Source: FEN-680 sp036845225
GTDB taxonomy: Bacteria; Actinomycetota; Geothermincolia; Fen-727; Anoxymicrobiaceae
DNA length: 19,384 nucleotides
Direction of reading: 5' to 3'
Assembly: GCA_036845225.1 (NCBI GenBank)
Contig: DAIUEJ010000048.1
Coordinates: 1 to 19,384, forward strand
The translations under genes were made by a program, and so were the position numbers. Position 1 is the first letter of the stretch. Each line of letters opens with the position of its first letter. Positions 7,529-14,023 of this stretch are shown here, one piece after another. The notes beneath the pieces were generated by a model. That model did not search any database, was not told the DNA's origin, and worked only from the letters and a program-made list of their open reading frames with translations.

Positions 7529-7554
7529 TGGTGGAGGCGGCGGGAATCGAACCC
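7486..7554. repeat. Inverted repeat involving the tmRNA T-arm and acceptor region
   Basis: The plus-strand sequence GGGTTCGATTCCCCCCGCCT at 7486-7505 matches, in inverted orientation, the last part of tmRNA (7535-7554) at 19 of 20 positions, with a 29-nt spacer. A third shorter GTTCGATT lies at 7515-7522. The copy is not part of a complete tRNA: no matching 5' acceptor strand is present about 70 nt upstream. Confidence 0.75.
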
Positions 7555-7876
7555 GCGTCCAAGAGTGCTTCAGCGACAGAGTCTACGGGCGTATCCCGCG
7601 GTTTAAGTCTCGCTCAGGTTCGGCCCGCGGGAGGCCTTGCCTTCGCCAGTCCCGGAAAGTTTCGCCCTTTCGCCGTCGGGACCCCGGCTATGGGCTATCC
7701 TGCTAACCGTCGTCCTACCCGGTGCTGCAGGCCTCACCCGGGGGACGTGACCGCTGTTTAAGCAGCCAGTGCCAGTTCAGAGTTGGCGTTTGGTTGTTTT
7801 CCAACAGTTTTACGAGTTATTGGAGCTCGGCCCGCACCGTCGCCTCCTTCAGTCCTGTCGAAACCTTGTCGCCCCC
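7529..7876 (-). ncRNA. ssrA: tmRNA (transfer-messenger RNA)
   Basis: tmRNA rescues stalled ribosomes: charged with alanine and bound by SmpB, it enters the A site and supplies a short reading frame for a degradation tag. The 5' end GGGGGCGACAAGG pairs with the 3' CGCCTCC to form the 7-bp acceptor stem (one G-U pair), followed by an encoded ACCA. GGTTCGATTCC near the 3' end is the T-arm. The tag frame ends GAA CTG GCA CTG GCT GCT TAA, giving the hallmark LALAA terminus; the stop is at 7758-7760. Resumption at GGA (7800-7802) would give GKQPNANSELALAA, but the exact resume codon is inferred. Length 348 nt is normal for a one-piece tmRNA. The gene lies 15 nt downstream of smpB. A -10-like GACAAT (7882-7887) ends 5 nt before the RNA 5' end, so it may have its own promoter. 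Confidence 0.96.
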
Positions 7877-7891
7877 ACGTTATTGTCATTA

Positions 7892-8383
7892 CTAGTGTTC
7901 CGCCACCGAGCGCGTTTTCCTGCGCTCGGCCCTGGCCATCTCTCGAGCCGCGTCCCGGTCGGCCATCTCACGCCTCTTGTCGTACTGGCGCCGGCCGCGG
8001 GCGAGGCCCAGCTCGAGCTTTGCCTTGCCGTCCTTGATGTACAACCGGAGCGGCACCAGGGTATAGCCCCGCTCGGCTATCTTCCCGGTCAGCCGCTTGA
8101 TCTCGTCCTTGTGCAACAGCAGCTTGCGCGTCCTGGTCGGCTCGTGACCGAAGTGCGACGCCTGCAGGTAGGGAGGTATGTTGATCCCGTGGACGAATGC
8201 CTCCCCGCCCTCGATCGTCGCGAACGAATCCACGAGAGACGCCCGCCCCTCGCGTATCGACTTTATCTCGCTGCCCATCAGGACCAGGCCCGCTTCCATC
8301 CTGTCCTCGATCTGATAATCGCGCAGGGCTTTGCGGTTTGTGGCCTTTACCTGAATTCCCGTCCGCTCGTCGTTCCTGGACAT
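7892..8383 (-). CDS. smpB: SsrA-binding protein SmpB
   Basis: SmpB binds the tRNA-like part of tmRNA and places it in stalled ribosomes, acting in the cytoplasm with the RNA encoded next to it. The 163-residue product shows family hallmarks: NRKALRDYQIEDRMEAGLVL, GSEIKSIREGRASLVDSF, a YLQASHFGHEPTRTRKLLLH core, and YTLVPLRLYIKDGKAKLELGLARG. The C-terminal tail (YDKRREMADRDAAREMARAE) is the positively charged helix that enters the ribosomal decoding channel. The ATG at 8383 begins the conserved protein. There is no SD; instead a TATACT -10 ends 6 nt before the ATG, which suggests a leaderless transcript. It is separated from ctp by a strong terminator, so smpB is a separate transcription unit, probably with tmRNA behind it. 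Confidence 0.97.
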   Translation of the reverse strand: MSRNDERTGIQVKATNRKALRDYQIEDRMEAGLVLMGSEIKSIREGRASLVDSFATIEGGEAFVHGINIPPYLQASHFGHEPTRTRKLLLHKDEIKRLTGKIAERGYTLVPLRLYIKDGKAKLELGLARGRRQYDKRREMADRDAAREMARAERRKTRSVAEH

Positions 8384-8389
8384 GTTTAG

Positions 8390-8417
8390 AGTATAACACC
8401 GCCTTGTGACCGGTAAA
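8390..8417 (-). promoter_or_regulatory. smpB promoter, probably giving a leaderless mRNA
   Basis: On the minus strand TTTACC (8412-8417) and TATACT (8390-8395) are spaced by 16 nt, close to the housekeeping sigma-70/SigA consensus at the -10. The ATG of smpB begins 7 nt after the -10 box, which is where transcription itself should start, and no ribosome binding site is present. Leaderless mRNAs are common in actinobacteria. Confidence 0.6.
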
Positions 8418-8435
8418 TGACGCACGGCAACCCCT

Positions 8436-8471
8436 CAAAAAGCAAAACTGGCGCCGGGGCGCCAGCTTTGC
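8436..8471 (-). terminator. Intrinsic terminator after the ctp gene
   Basis: On the minus strand a stem of GCAAA plus CTGGCGCC pairs with GGCGCCAG plus TTTGC (one A-C mismatch), then a run of five T. It starts 17 nt after the protease stop codon. This is the clearest Rho-independent terminator in the window and it separates ctp from smpB. Confidence 0.88.
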
Positions 8472-8487
8472 GCGATCTCAGTTGACG

Positions 8488-10203
8488 CTATGCCGCGAGC
8501 AGGTCTTCCGGAAGCAGGCCGGTCGCCGGCTTCCCGTCGATCAGGTTCTGAAGCACCTGCTTGGCTTTGTCCATCTGCATGGTCACTTCGGCAGCGGGGT
8601 CTTTCTTGTTCTGCACGACGATATCGGGCACGATGCCCTTGCCGTCGATGGACTCGCCGTTCGGCAGGTAGTAGAGGGAAATGGTGAGCTTCACGGCCCC
8701 GCCGTCGCCCGTGTTGTAGACCTTCTGGACCGAGCCCTTGCCATAGGTCTTGGTCCCCACCAGGGTGGCGCGCCCATGGTCCTTGAGGGCTCCGCTCACG
8801 ATCTCCGAAGCGCTCGCGCTGCCGCCGTTGACCAGCACCACCAGTGGCTTGTCGGTCTCTGCCCCGCCTTGAGCCACCTCGTTGATGGTAGGCTGGCCCT
8901 TGGTCTGGAAAGAGACGATCTGGCCGCTCGGGATGAAAATGCTCGCGACCTGCACGGCCTGGTCCACCAGGCCCCCGGGGTCGTCGCGCAGGTCCAGGAT
9001 GAACCCTTGTGCGCCTTTGGCCTGCAGGTCTTTCACCGCGGCCCGGACTTTCTGTCCGACTCCCTGGTTGAACTCAAAGAGTCTCAGGACGCCGTACTTA
9101 CCGTCGACCAGCTCGGATTCGAAGTCCGGGACCTGGATCTTCTCGCGGGTGATCACGAAATCCATCTGCTTGCCCAGCCGCGAGACCTTGATGTCGACCT
9201 TGGTGCCCTGCTTGCCGCGGATGCGAAGCACCACGCTGTCGAGGCTCTCTCCCAGGGTGTCCTTGCCGTCGACCGACATGATGATGTCACCGGACTTGAT
9301 GCCGGCCTTGTCGCTGGGCGAGCCTTTGATGACGGAGGCGACCGCGGGTCTCGAGTTGGGTCCCGGTGTGACAGGCGTCTGGCTGGGCGTGGTCCCGTTC
9401 GGCGTCGTGGACGGCGTGGTCCCATTCGACTGGGTAGGCGCCGGCAATCCCTTATTGGGCCCCGTCACGGCCTCGAGCCGCAGCGTGAACCCCACGCCGA
9501 AGAAAGAACCGCTGAGGTCCTGGTTCATCCTGCTGTTCTCGGCTGGCGTCAGGTACTCGCTGTGTGCGTCCCCCAGCGCCTTCACCAGGGCCGTGACGCC
9601 GGTATTGGTGAGCTCGGTGGTCGAGGTTACGCCCTTCTTCTTGGCGGCGGCCACCGCCGCGCTCGCCGCGGCTTCGATCTTAGCCTGGTCGTAGGGCTTG
9701 AAGTAATAGCTCTTGATGTCGAACAGGGCTTCCTTGTAACTGGGCTGGTCCTGGAGGCTGAAGCCGGAGGCGCTGCTCTTAAACACCGTCTTGTCCACGA
9801 CGAACGCGATGCCCACCAGGGCGCCGATCACCAGGACGGCGATAACGATGCCCAGTATTATCACGCTCGAGCGAGACATCCGCTTTCGAGGTGGAGGCGT
9901 GGGCGGGGCGCCATACTGCTGCGCCTGTGGCGGGTAAGCCTGCGGCTGCTGCCCGTAAGGCTGTTGCTGCTGGTACTGGGGCTGCTGCTCAGCCGGAGGA
10001 TACGGCGGCTGAGGAGGGTACTGCCCTGCCGGGGGTTGCCCTGCCTGCGGCGGATACTGCCCGGGCGGTGGCTGCTGCCCGGGAGCCTGCGGCTGCTGCC
10101 ACTGCTGCCCCGGCGGAGGCATTTGCGCGCCCGGGGGGCTCGGAGGTACCGGCTGAGGCGGCTGTCCCGCGTCCTGTGGTGGATTGCCTTGTTGTTCGTC
10201 CAA
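8488..10203 (-). CDS. Carboxyl-terminal processing protease (S41) with PDZ domain and Pro/Gln-rich cytoplasmic tail
   Basis: This 571-residue membrane-bound serine protease trims the C-termini of envelope proteins. Domains in order: a Pro/Gln/Tyr-rich tail (1-105, with PPGQYPPQ-type repeats), one transmembrane helix (about 112-136), an S41 N-terminal region (TALVKALGDAHSEYLTPAE), a PDZ domain, and the protease core. The catalytic dyad is Ser464 in NGGSASASE and Lys489 in TYGKGS; DLRDDPGGLV is the substrate-side loop. An insertion of about 42 residues rich in Thr, Pro, Gly and Asn (about 245-286) interrupts the PDZ domain. The start is a TTG: AAGGAG lies 5 nt before it, while the upstream ATG at 10248 has no SD and follows a hairpin. 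The gene lies downstream of ftsX but is separated by 168 nt with a palindrome and a hairpin. Ctp-family identity is certain; the substrate is unknown. Confidence 0.94.
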   Translation of the reverse strand: MDEQQGNPPQDAGQPPQPVPPSPPGAQMPPPGQQWQQPQAPGQQPPPGQYPPQAGQPPAGQYPPQPPYPPAEQQPQYQQQQPYGQQPQAYPPQAQQYGAPPTPPPRKRMSRSSVIILGIVIAVLVIGALVGIAFVVDKTVFKSSASGFSLQDQPSYKEALFDIKSYYFKPYDQAKIEAAASAAVAAAKKKGVTSTTELTNTGVTALVKALGDAHSEYLTPAENSRMNQDLSGSFFGVGFTLRLEAVTGPNKGLPAPTQSNGTTPSTTPNGTTPSQTPVTPGPNSRPAVASVIKGSPSDKAGIKSGDIIMSVDGKDTLGESLDSVVLRIRGKQGTKVDIKVSRLGKQMDFVITREKIQVPDFESELVDGKYGVLRLFEFNQGVGQKVRAAVKDLQAKGAQGFILDLRDDPGGLVDQAVQVASIFIPSGQIVSFQTKGQPTINEVAQGGAETDKPLVVLVNGGSASASEIVSGALKDHGRATLVGTKTYGKGSVQKVYNTGDGGAVKLTISLYYLPNGESIDGKGIVPDIVVQNKKDPAAEVTMQMDKAKQVLQNLIDGKPATGLLPEDLLAA

Positions 10204-10257
10204 GTCTGCTCCTTGTTCGGCGCCATCGGCGCCAGTCCTGTGAAACATACAATAGAA

Positions 10258-10279
10258 TTGCGGGCCCGGAGGCCCGCAA
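10258..10279 (-). terminator. Stable hairpin between ftsX and ctp
   Basis: TTGCGGGCC and GGCCCGCAA form a perfect 9-bp stem. On the minus strand the loop is UCCG closed by C-G, which is a UNCG tetraloop of unusual stability. The following sequence is only mildly T-rich (TTCTATTGT). It could end the ftsEX transcript or sit in the ctp leader as an attenuator or RNA-stability element. Confidence 0.5.
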
Positions 10280-10297
10280 TCAATGATAGACGTATTT

Positions 10298-10313
10298 CCT
10301 GTTCTAGAACAGG
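10298..10313. promoter_or_regulatory. Perfect 16-bp palindrome upstream of ctp
   Basis: CCTGTTCTAGAACAGG is a perfect 16-bp palindrome in the ftsX-ctp gap, a form expected for a homodimeric repressor site. A -10-like TATCAT lies 10 nt downstream on the minus strand, at 10282-10287, so the palindrome overlaps the -35 position of a possible ctp promoter. It is not the actinobacterial LexA box, which has GAAC before GTTC with a 4-nt gap. No regulator is assigned. Confidence 0.4.
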
Positions 10314-10371
10314 ATGCGCGTTCCTTCGGGCACGCCCTGCTCATTAAGACGATTCATCGATTAGTGCGGTT

Positions 10372-11274
10372 CTAGACCTCGATGAACCTTCTGAGCGCCA
10401 GTGCGCTCCCCACCGCGCCGATCACTATGCCGATCGCGACGAGCACGAAGGACAGGAGGACCAGGTATCCGCCGGCGACGAGATTGACGTTCTCGGCCGC
10501 CGCCTCCAGCTTCGCGATGAACCAGGCGTGGACCAGCAGGGCCACGATGATGCCGACAATGGCACCGAAGAACCCTTCGACCACCCCCTCCATCATGAAC
10601 GGCCAGCGGATGAACCAGTTGGTCGCACCCACCAGTTTCATGATGCCGATCTCAGTCCTGCGCGAGTAGATCGCCATCCTGATCGTGATGGAGACCAGGG
10701 CCACGGCGACCAGGCCGAACGCGACCACGATCACCAGCCCGAACTTCTGGACCGCCCCGGTTATCCGGAGCACCTTGTTGACCACGTCGCGCGGGTTCTT
10801 GATCTCTTTCTTGCCGGTCTCGTCGACGCTGACCTCAGGCCGGGACTCGATGCGCTGGGCGACGGTGTTGTTGTACTTGGGGTCGGTCATCCGCACCTTG
10901 AACTCGGCCGGTAGCGGGTTGCCTTCTATCTCGTCGAGGAGCGACTTCTCGTCCTTGTACATCTTCTTGAACTCCGCGAGCGCGTCTTCCTTGGAGATGT
11001 ACTTGACGCTCTTCACCTCTGGCATCTTCTGGATGAACGACTGCATGCTGGAGCGCTCCTCGACGGTGACGTTGTCCTTGAGGAACACGCGGACCTCGTC
11101 GACCCGCTCCTTCATGCTCGTGGCTAGCCCGTTGCCGGCGTGGACCGACATGCCCACCACCCCGAGTATCAGAAGGGAAAGGCTCGTGACCATCACGGCG
11201 GCAGCCGTGAGGGCCATGTTGCGTTTCATGGACGAGCCGGATTCTTTCAGGAAGTACATGAAGTTAACTGCCAT
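10372..11274 (-). CDS. ftsX: Cell division protein FtsX (ABC transporter-like permease)
   Basis: FtsX forms a membrane complex with the ATPase FtsE and activates peptidoglycan hydrolases at the division site. The 300-residue product has the family layout: cytoplasmic N-terminus MAVNFMYFLKESGSSMKRN, TM1 (ALTAAAVMVTSLSLLILGVVG), an extracellular domain of about 120 residues with VDEVRVFLKDNVTVEE, then three C-terminal TM helices. The segment IYSRRTEIGIMKLVGATNWFIRWPF before the third helix is a permease signature contacting FtsE. The ATG at 11274 lies inside the end of ftsE (11-nt overlap) with GGGGGGT about 9 nt upstream, indicating translational coupling. The frame is open upstream, but those residues are part of the ftsE shadow. 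Confidence 0.96.
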   Translation of the reverse strand: MAVNFMYFLKESGSSMKRNMALTAAAVMVTSLSLLILGVVGMSVHAGNGLATSMKERVDEVRVFLKDNVTVEERSSMQSFIQKMPEVKSVKYISKEDALAEFKKMYKDEKSLLDEIEGNPLPAEFKVRMTDPKYNNTVAQRIESRPEVSVDETGKKEIKNPRDVVNKVLRITGAVQKFGLVIVVAFGLVAVALVSITIRMAIYSRRTEIGIMKLVGATNWFIRWPFMMEGVVEGFFGAIVGIIVALLVHAWFIAKLEAAAENVNLVAGGYLVLLSFVLVAIGIVIGAVGSALALRRFIEV

Positions 11275-11950
11275 AGCCGTACACCCCCCGGGCCTGGTCG
11301 CGGATGACACGCCCGTCGCGGAGCTCGACAACCCTCTTCTTGAAGGTGTTGACGATATCCTGGTCGTGGGTTGCCATGATCACCGTGGTGCCCGTGTTGT
11401 TGATTCTTTCGAGGAGCTTGACGATTCCTATCGACATCGACGGGTCGAGGTTACCGGTGGGTTCGTCCGCCAGGAGTATGGGCGGACGGTTCACAAACGC
11501 GCGGGCAATGGACACCCGCTGCTGTTCGCCACCGGACATCTCGTCGGGATACGACTCGAGTTTATGGCTCAGGCCGACCAGCCTGAGGACCTCGGGGACG
11601 TACGACTCGATTATGCGGCGCGGCCTGCCCGTCACTTCGAGGGCGTAGGCCACGTTCTCGTAGACCGTCTTGTTGGGCAGGAGCTTGTCGTCCTGGAACA
11701 CGCAACCGACCTTGCGCCGGAGGTACGGTATCTTCCATTTCTTTATCTCGGCCAGGTTCGTATCGGCGATATAGACCTGGCCGCTGGTCGGCTCATCCTC
11801 TTTGAGCATAAGCTTTATGAACGTGGACTTGCCCGACCCGCTGGGGCCGACCAGGAACACGAACTCTTTTTTCTCGATATCAACGGTCACGTCGTCCAGG
11901 GCGTATATGTTGCCCTGGTACACCTTTGATACCCTTCTGAACTTGATCAA
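11264..11950 (-). CDS. ftsE: Cell division ATP-binding protein FtsE
   Basis: FtsE is the cytoplasmic ATPase that drives conformational change in FtsX. The 228-residue product carries Walker A GPSGSGKST (35-43), Q-loop CVFQDDKLLPNKTVYENVA, ABC signature MSGGEQQRVSIARA, Walker B ILLADEPTGNLD and the switch His in MATHD. The start is a TTG opening MIKFRRVSKVYQ, the usual FtsE beginning; GGAGGG lies about 7 nt upstream. The more distant ATG at 12007 would place coding sequence over a terminator-like hairpin and is unlikely. The gene overlaps ftsX by 11 nt. Confidence 0.96.
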   Translation of the reverse strand: MIKFRRVSKVYQGNIYALDDVTVDIEKKEFVFLVGPSGSGKSTFIKLMLKEDEPTSGQVYIADTNLAEIKKWKIPYLRRKVGCVFQDDKLLPNKTVYENVAYALEVTGRPRRIIESYVPEVLRLVGLSHKLESYPDEMSGGEQQRVSIARAFVNRPPILLADEPTGNLDPSMSIGIVKLLERINNTGTTVIMATHDQDIVNTFKKRVVELRDGRVIRDQARGVYGYGS

Positions 11951-11985
11951 AGACAATCCCTCCAACGCGGAGTCAATGACAAACA

Positions 11986-12005
11986 GGCCCGCACATTTTC
12001 GGGCC
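11986..12005 (-). terminator. Terminator-like hairpin between the PHP gene and ftsE
   Basis: GGCCCG and CGGGCC pair around an 8-nt AT-rich loop. On the minus strand the stem is followed by TGTTTGTCATT, a broken T-run. It begins 14 nt after the PHP stop codon and lies 35 nt before ftsE. It may partly separate the secA-prfB-PHP transcript from ftsEX. Confidence 0.45.
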
Positions 12006-12018
12006 ATATATATTTGGC

Positions 12019-12771
12019 TTACGAGAAGAAAATCTCCTTCTTGCCCCGCTCGGCCAGGAACTCCAGAACGGATGCGGCGTCCCGGTTGACGATCTGCTCG
12101 TCGGGAATGCCGACCTCGTCGATGAGCTCCAGGGCCTTATCGAAGACGCCTACCAGTGACGCGTCGTGCGCGTCGCTGCCCACGCAGACGCGCGCGCCTG
12201 TCTTCCTGGCCTCCGTGAGTATTGCGCGGCAGTTATCGAGGCTCCCCTGGCGGACCACCGTAAACGAAGAATTATTTATCTCTAACAGCACACCCTTGGA
12301 CGCGGCGGCTCTGACAACGGTTCCGTACTCTAGAGGGTACCACGGGTTTCCCGGGTGTACCAGCACGTCAACTTTGCCGCTCTCGACGGCGGCGACGACC
12401 GCGCGTGTGTTCTCCTCCACTGAATCCCCCTCATAACCCGTCAGGGGATGGATGCCGGCGTGGACTATATCGAGGACTCCGAGGGCGCGGTCGTGGATGT
12501 CCAGGGTGCCTTCGGTATCGAGGATGTTGCACTCCGCGCTGCGCAGGACCCTGACCCCGGAGAGCACCCGGGGCATGACAACCATGTTCGTGAAATGGTA
12601 GATGTGCGCCCCACCGGGCATCGAGGGCCCGTGGTCGGTGATGCCGACCATCTCGATCCCGCGCCGGGCGGCGTCCGCGCAGATCTCGCGTATCGTGGAG
12701 AAACCGTGCCCGCTGGATACGGTGTGGACGTGAAGGTCCGTGCTGATCCTGGGAGCGCTCTCGCTAGCCAT
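12019..12771 (-). CDS. PHP-domain metal-dependent hydrolase (YcdX-like phosphatase)
   Basis: The 250-residue protein is a stand-alone PHP domain, a TIM-barrel-like fold with a trinuclear metal site used for phosphoester hydrolysis. Visible metal ligands include TDLHVHT (Asp12, His14, His16), the following SSGHG, GITDHG, SAECN, GIHP, DVLVHPGNP, LEINNSS and the late GSDAHD motif. It lacks the polymerase or histidinol-phosphatase context, and YcdX-like phosphatases are the nearest family I recognise. The ATG at 12771 overlaps the prfB stop by 8 nt (ATGGCTAG), with GGAGG 5 nt upstream, so translation is coupled to RF2. The physiological substrate is unknown. Confidence 0.9.
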   Translation of the reverse strand: MASESAPRISTDLHVHTVSSGHGFSTIREICADAARRGIEMVGITDHGPSMPGGAHIYHFTNMVVMPRVLSGVRVLRSAECNILDTEGTLDIHDRALGVLDIVHAGIHPLTGYEGDSVEENTRAVVAAVESGKVDVLVHPGNPWYPLEYGTVVRAAASKGVLLEINNSSFTVVRQGSLDNCRAILTEARKTGARVCVGSDAHDASLVGVFDKALELIDEVGIPDEQIVNRDAASVLEFLAERGKKEIFFS

Positions 12772-13910
12772 TCTTTCCTCCGGCCTGAGTGCCCTCGGCG
12801 CCCTCGCCCTGGAGCTTCTTGCGCCAGCGCAGGCACTCTTGCATGTACTGGTCGATCTCGCCGTCCATGACCGCCTGGACGTTCCCGGTCTCCACGCCGG
12901 TCCTGTGGTCTTTCACGAGCTGGTAGGGCGCGAAGACGTACGAGCGTATCTGGCTGCCCCAGGCGATGTCCATCCTCTTGCCGCGCAGGGCCTCTATCTC
13001 CTTGACCTTCTCACGCCTGGCGAGCTCGAACAGGCGGGACTTGAGGATCTTCATGGCGGTGGCGCGGTTGCTGATCTGGGACCGCTCGTTCTGGCACTGG
13101 ACCGTGATGCCGGTCGGGATGTGCGTGATCCGCACCGCGGAGTCGGTGACGTTGACGTGCTGGCCGCCCGCGCCGGACGAGCGATAGGTGTCGATCCGCA
13201 GGTCCTTCGGGTCTATCTCTATATCGAGCTCCTCGTCGACCTCCGGTATCACGTCAAGCGAGACGAAAGACGTGTGGCGCCTCTTCGAGAAGTCGAAGGG
13301 AGATATCCTGACCAGCCGGTGGACCCCTTTCTCGCACGAGAGGTAACCGTAGGCTGAGTTGCCGTGGATGGTGAACGTCGCGCTCTTTATGCCCCCGCCG
13401 TCTCCGGGCTGTACGTCGTTGAGGTCGACCTCGAAGCCGTGGCGCTCGGCCCAGCGCAGGTACATCCGCATCAGCATCTCCGCCCAGTCCTGCGACTCGA
13501 GGCCCCCCGCACCCGGATGCAAGCTGACGATGGCATGCTTGCGGTCGAACTCGCCCTGGAGCAGCGTCGCGGATTCAATGGCTGCGAGCTCCTTGTCCAG
13601 CGCCGCGAGCCCGTCCGCGATCTCGGCCTCGAAGGACGCATCCTGCTCCTCGAGGCCCAGGCGGTTCATTTCCTCGAGCTCGGAGATGTGGTTCATGATG
13701 CGGTCGTAGAGTGCGACGTCTCCCTCGTAGCGAGAAAGGAGGGCCATCGTCTTTCTGGCCCTCTCCTGATCGTCCCAGAATCCGGGAGCGCTTGTCTCTT
13801 TTCGTAGCTTCTCTAACCGCGTGCGTGAGGTGGCGACGTCAAAGGTAATCACCGATCTTCAGCAGCGCCTGCCGGTATCCTTCTATCCGGTCTTTATAGT
13901 CCGTCACCAT
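12764..13910 (-). CDS. prfB: Peptide chain release factor 2, made through a +1 programmed frameshift
   Basis: RF2 recognises UGA and UAA stop codons and triggers peptide release. The gene is in two frames. From ATG at 13910 (SD GAGGAG, 6 nt upstream) 23 codons read to CTT at 13842-13844, followed by in-frame TGA. Skipping one T continues as GAC (13838-13840) and the frame runs to 12764. The joined product is 381 residues: complement of 12764-13840 joined to 13842-13910. The stop-codon-reading tripeptide SPF (about 203-205) and the catalytic GGQ (about 248-250) identify RF2 rather than RF1, and sit nearly where they do in Escherichia coli. The CTT TGA C slip site allows autoregulation: low RF2 slows termination and favours the shift. 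A start at the GTG at 13852 would wrongly miss the N-terminus. Confidence 0.96.
13838..13853 (-). other. prfB +1 programmed frameshift site
   Basis: The minus strand reads GGT GAT TAC CTT TGA C. CTT can re-pair one base forward on TTT, and the following TGA C is the weak-termination context known from RF2 genes. A GGTGA about 4 nt before CTT may play the part of the internal SD-like element; it is weaker than the AGGGGG of E. coli. Confidence 0.93.
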
Positions 13911-13925
13911 TCCCTGCTCCTCTCA

Positions 13926-14023
13926 AAACGCATAAAGGGGACAGGCACCTTTATGCACAAATGGCGTTCAGACCTCTTGGTCTTCTACAAACGCATAAAG
14001 GTGCCTGTCCCCTTTATGCGTTT
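13926..14023. repeat. Perfect 31-nt inverted repeat between secA and prfB
   Basis: The arms at 13926-13956 and 13993-14023 are exact reverse complements, separated by 36 nt. The core reads AAAGGGGACAGGCACCTTT on the plus strand of the left arm. Each arm is itself partly palindromic (GCATAAAGG and CCTTTATGC around 9 nt), so the element can fold as two small hairpins or one 31-bp stem. The spacer contains GACC-AAGA-GGTC. The right arm overlaps the last two bases of the secA stop codon, and the left arm ends next to the prfB SD. This looks like a REP/BIME- or MITE-type element; no transposase is in the window. Confidence 0.92.

Noticed and set aside
7417..7761. Open frame of 114 codons on the plus strand
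   Set aside because: It is antisense to tmRNA, whose acceptor stem, T-arm and tag frame are all present on the other strand.
10298..10313. LexA/SOS box
   Set aside because: The palindrome has GTTC before GAAC with 2 nt between them; the Gram-positive LexA site has GAAC before GTTC with a 4-nt gap.
8482..10347. Open frame of 621 codons on the plus strand
   Set aside because: It lies fully antisense to ctp and smpB-side spacer, has low-complexity Arg/Leu/Gly translation and no ribosome binding site. It is a by-product of GC-rich codon use.
13926..14023. CRISPR array
   Set aside because: There are only two copies, in inverted orientation, with a single 36-nt spacer and no cas gene.
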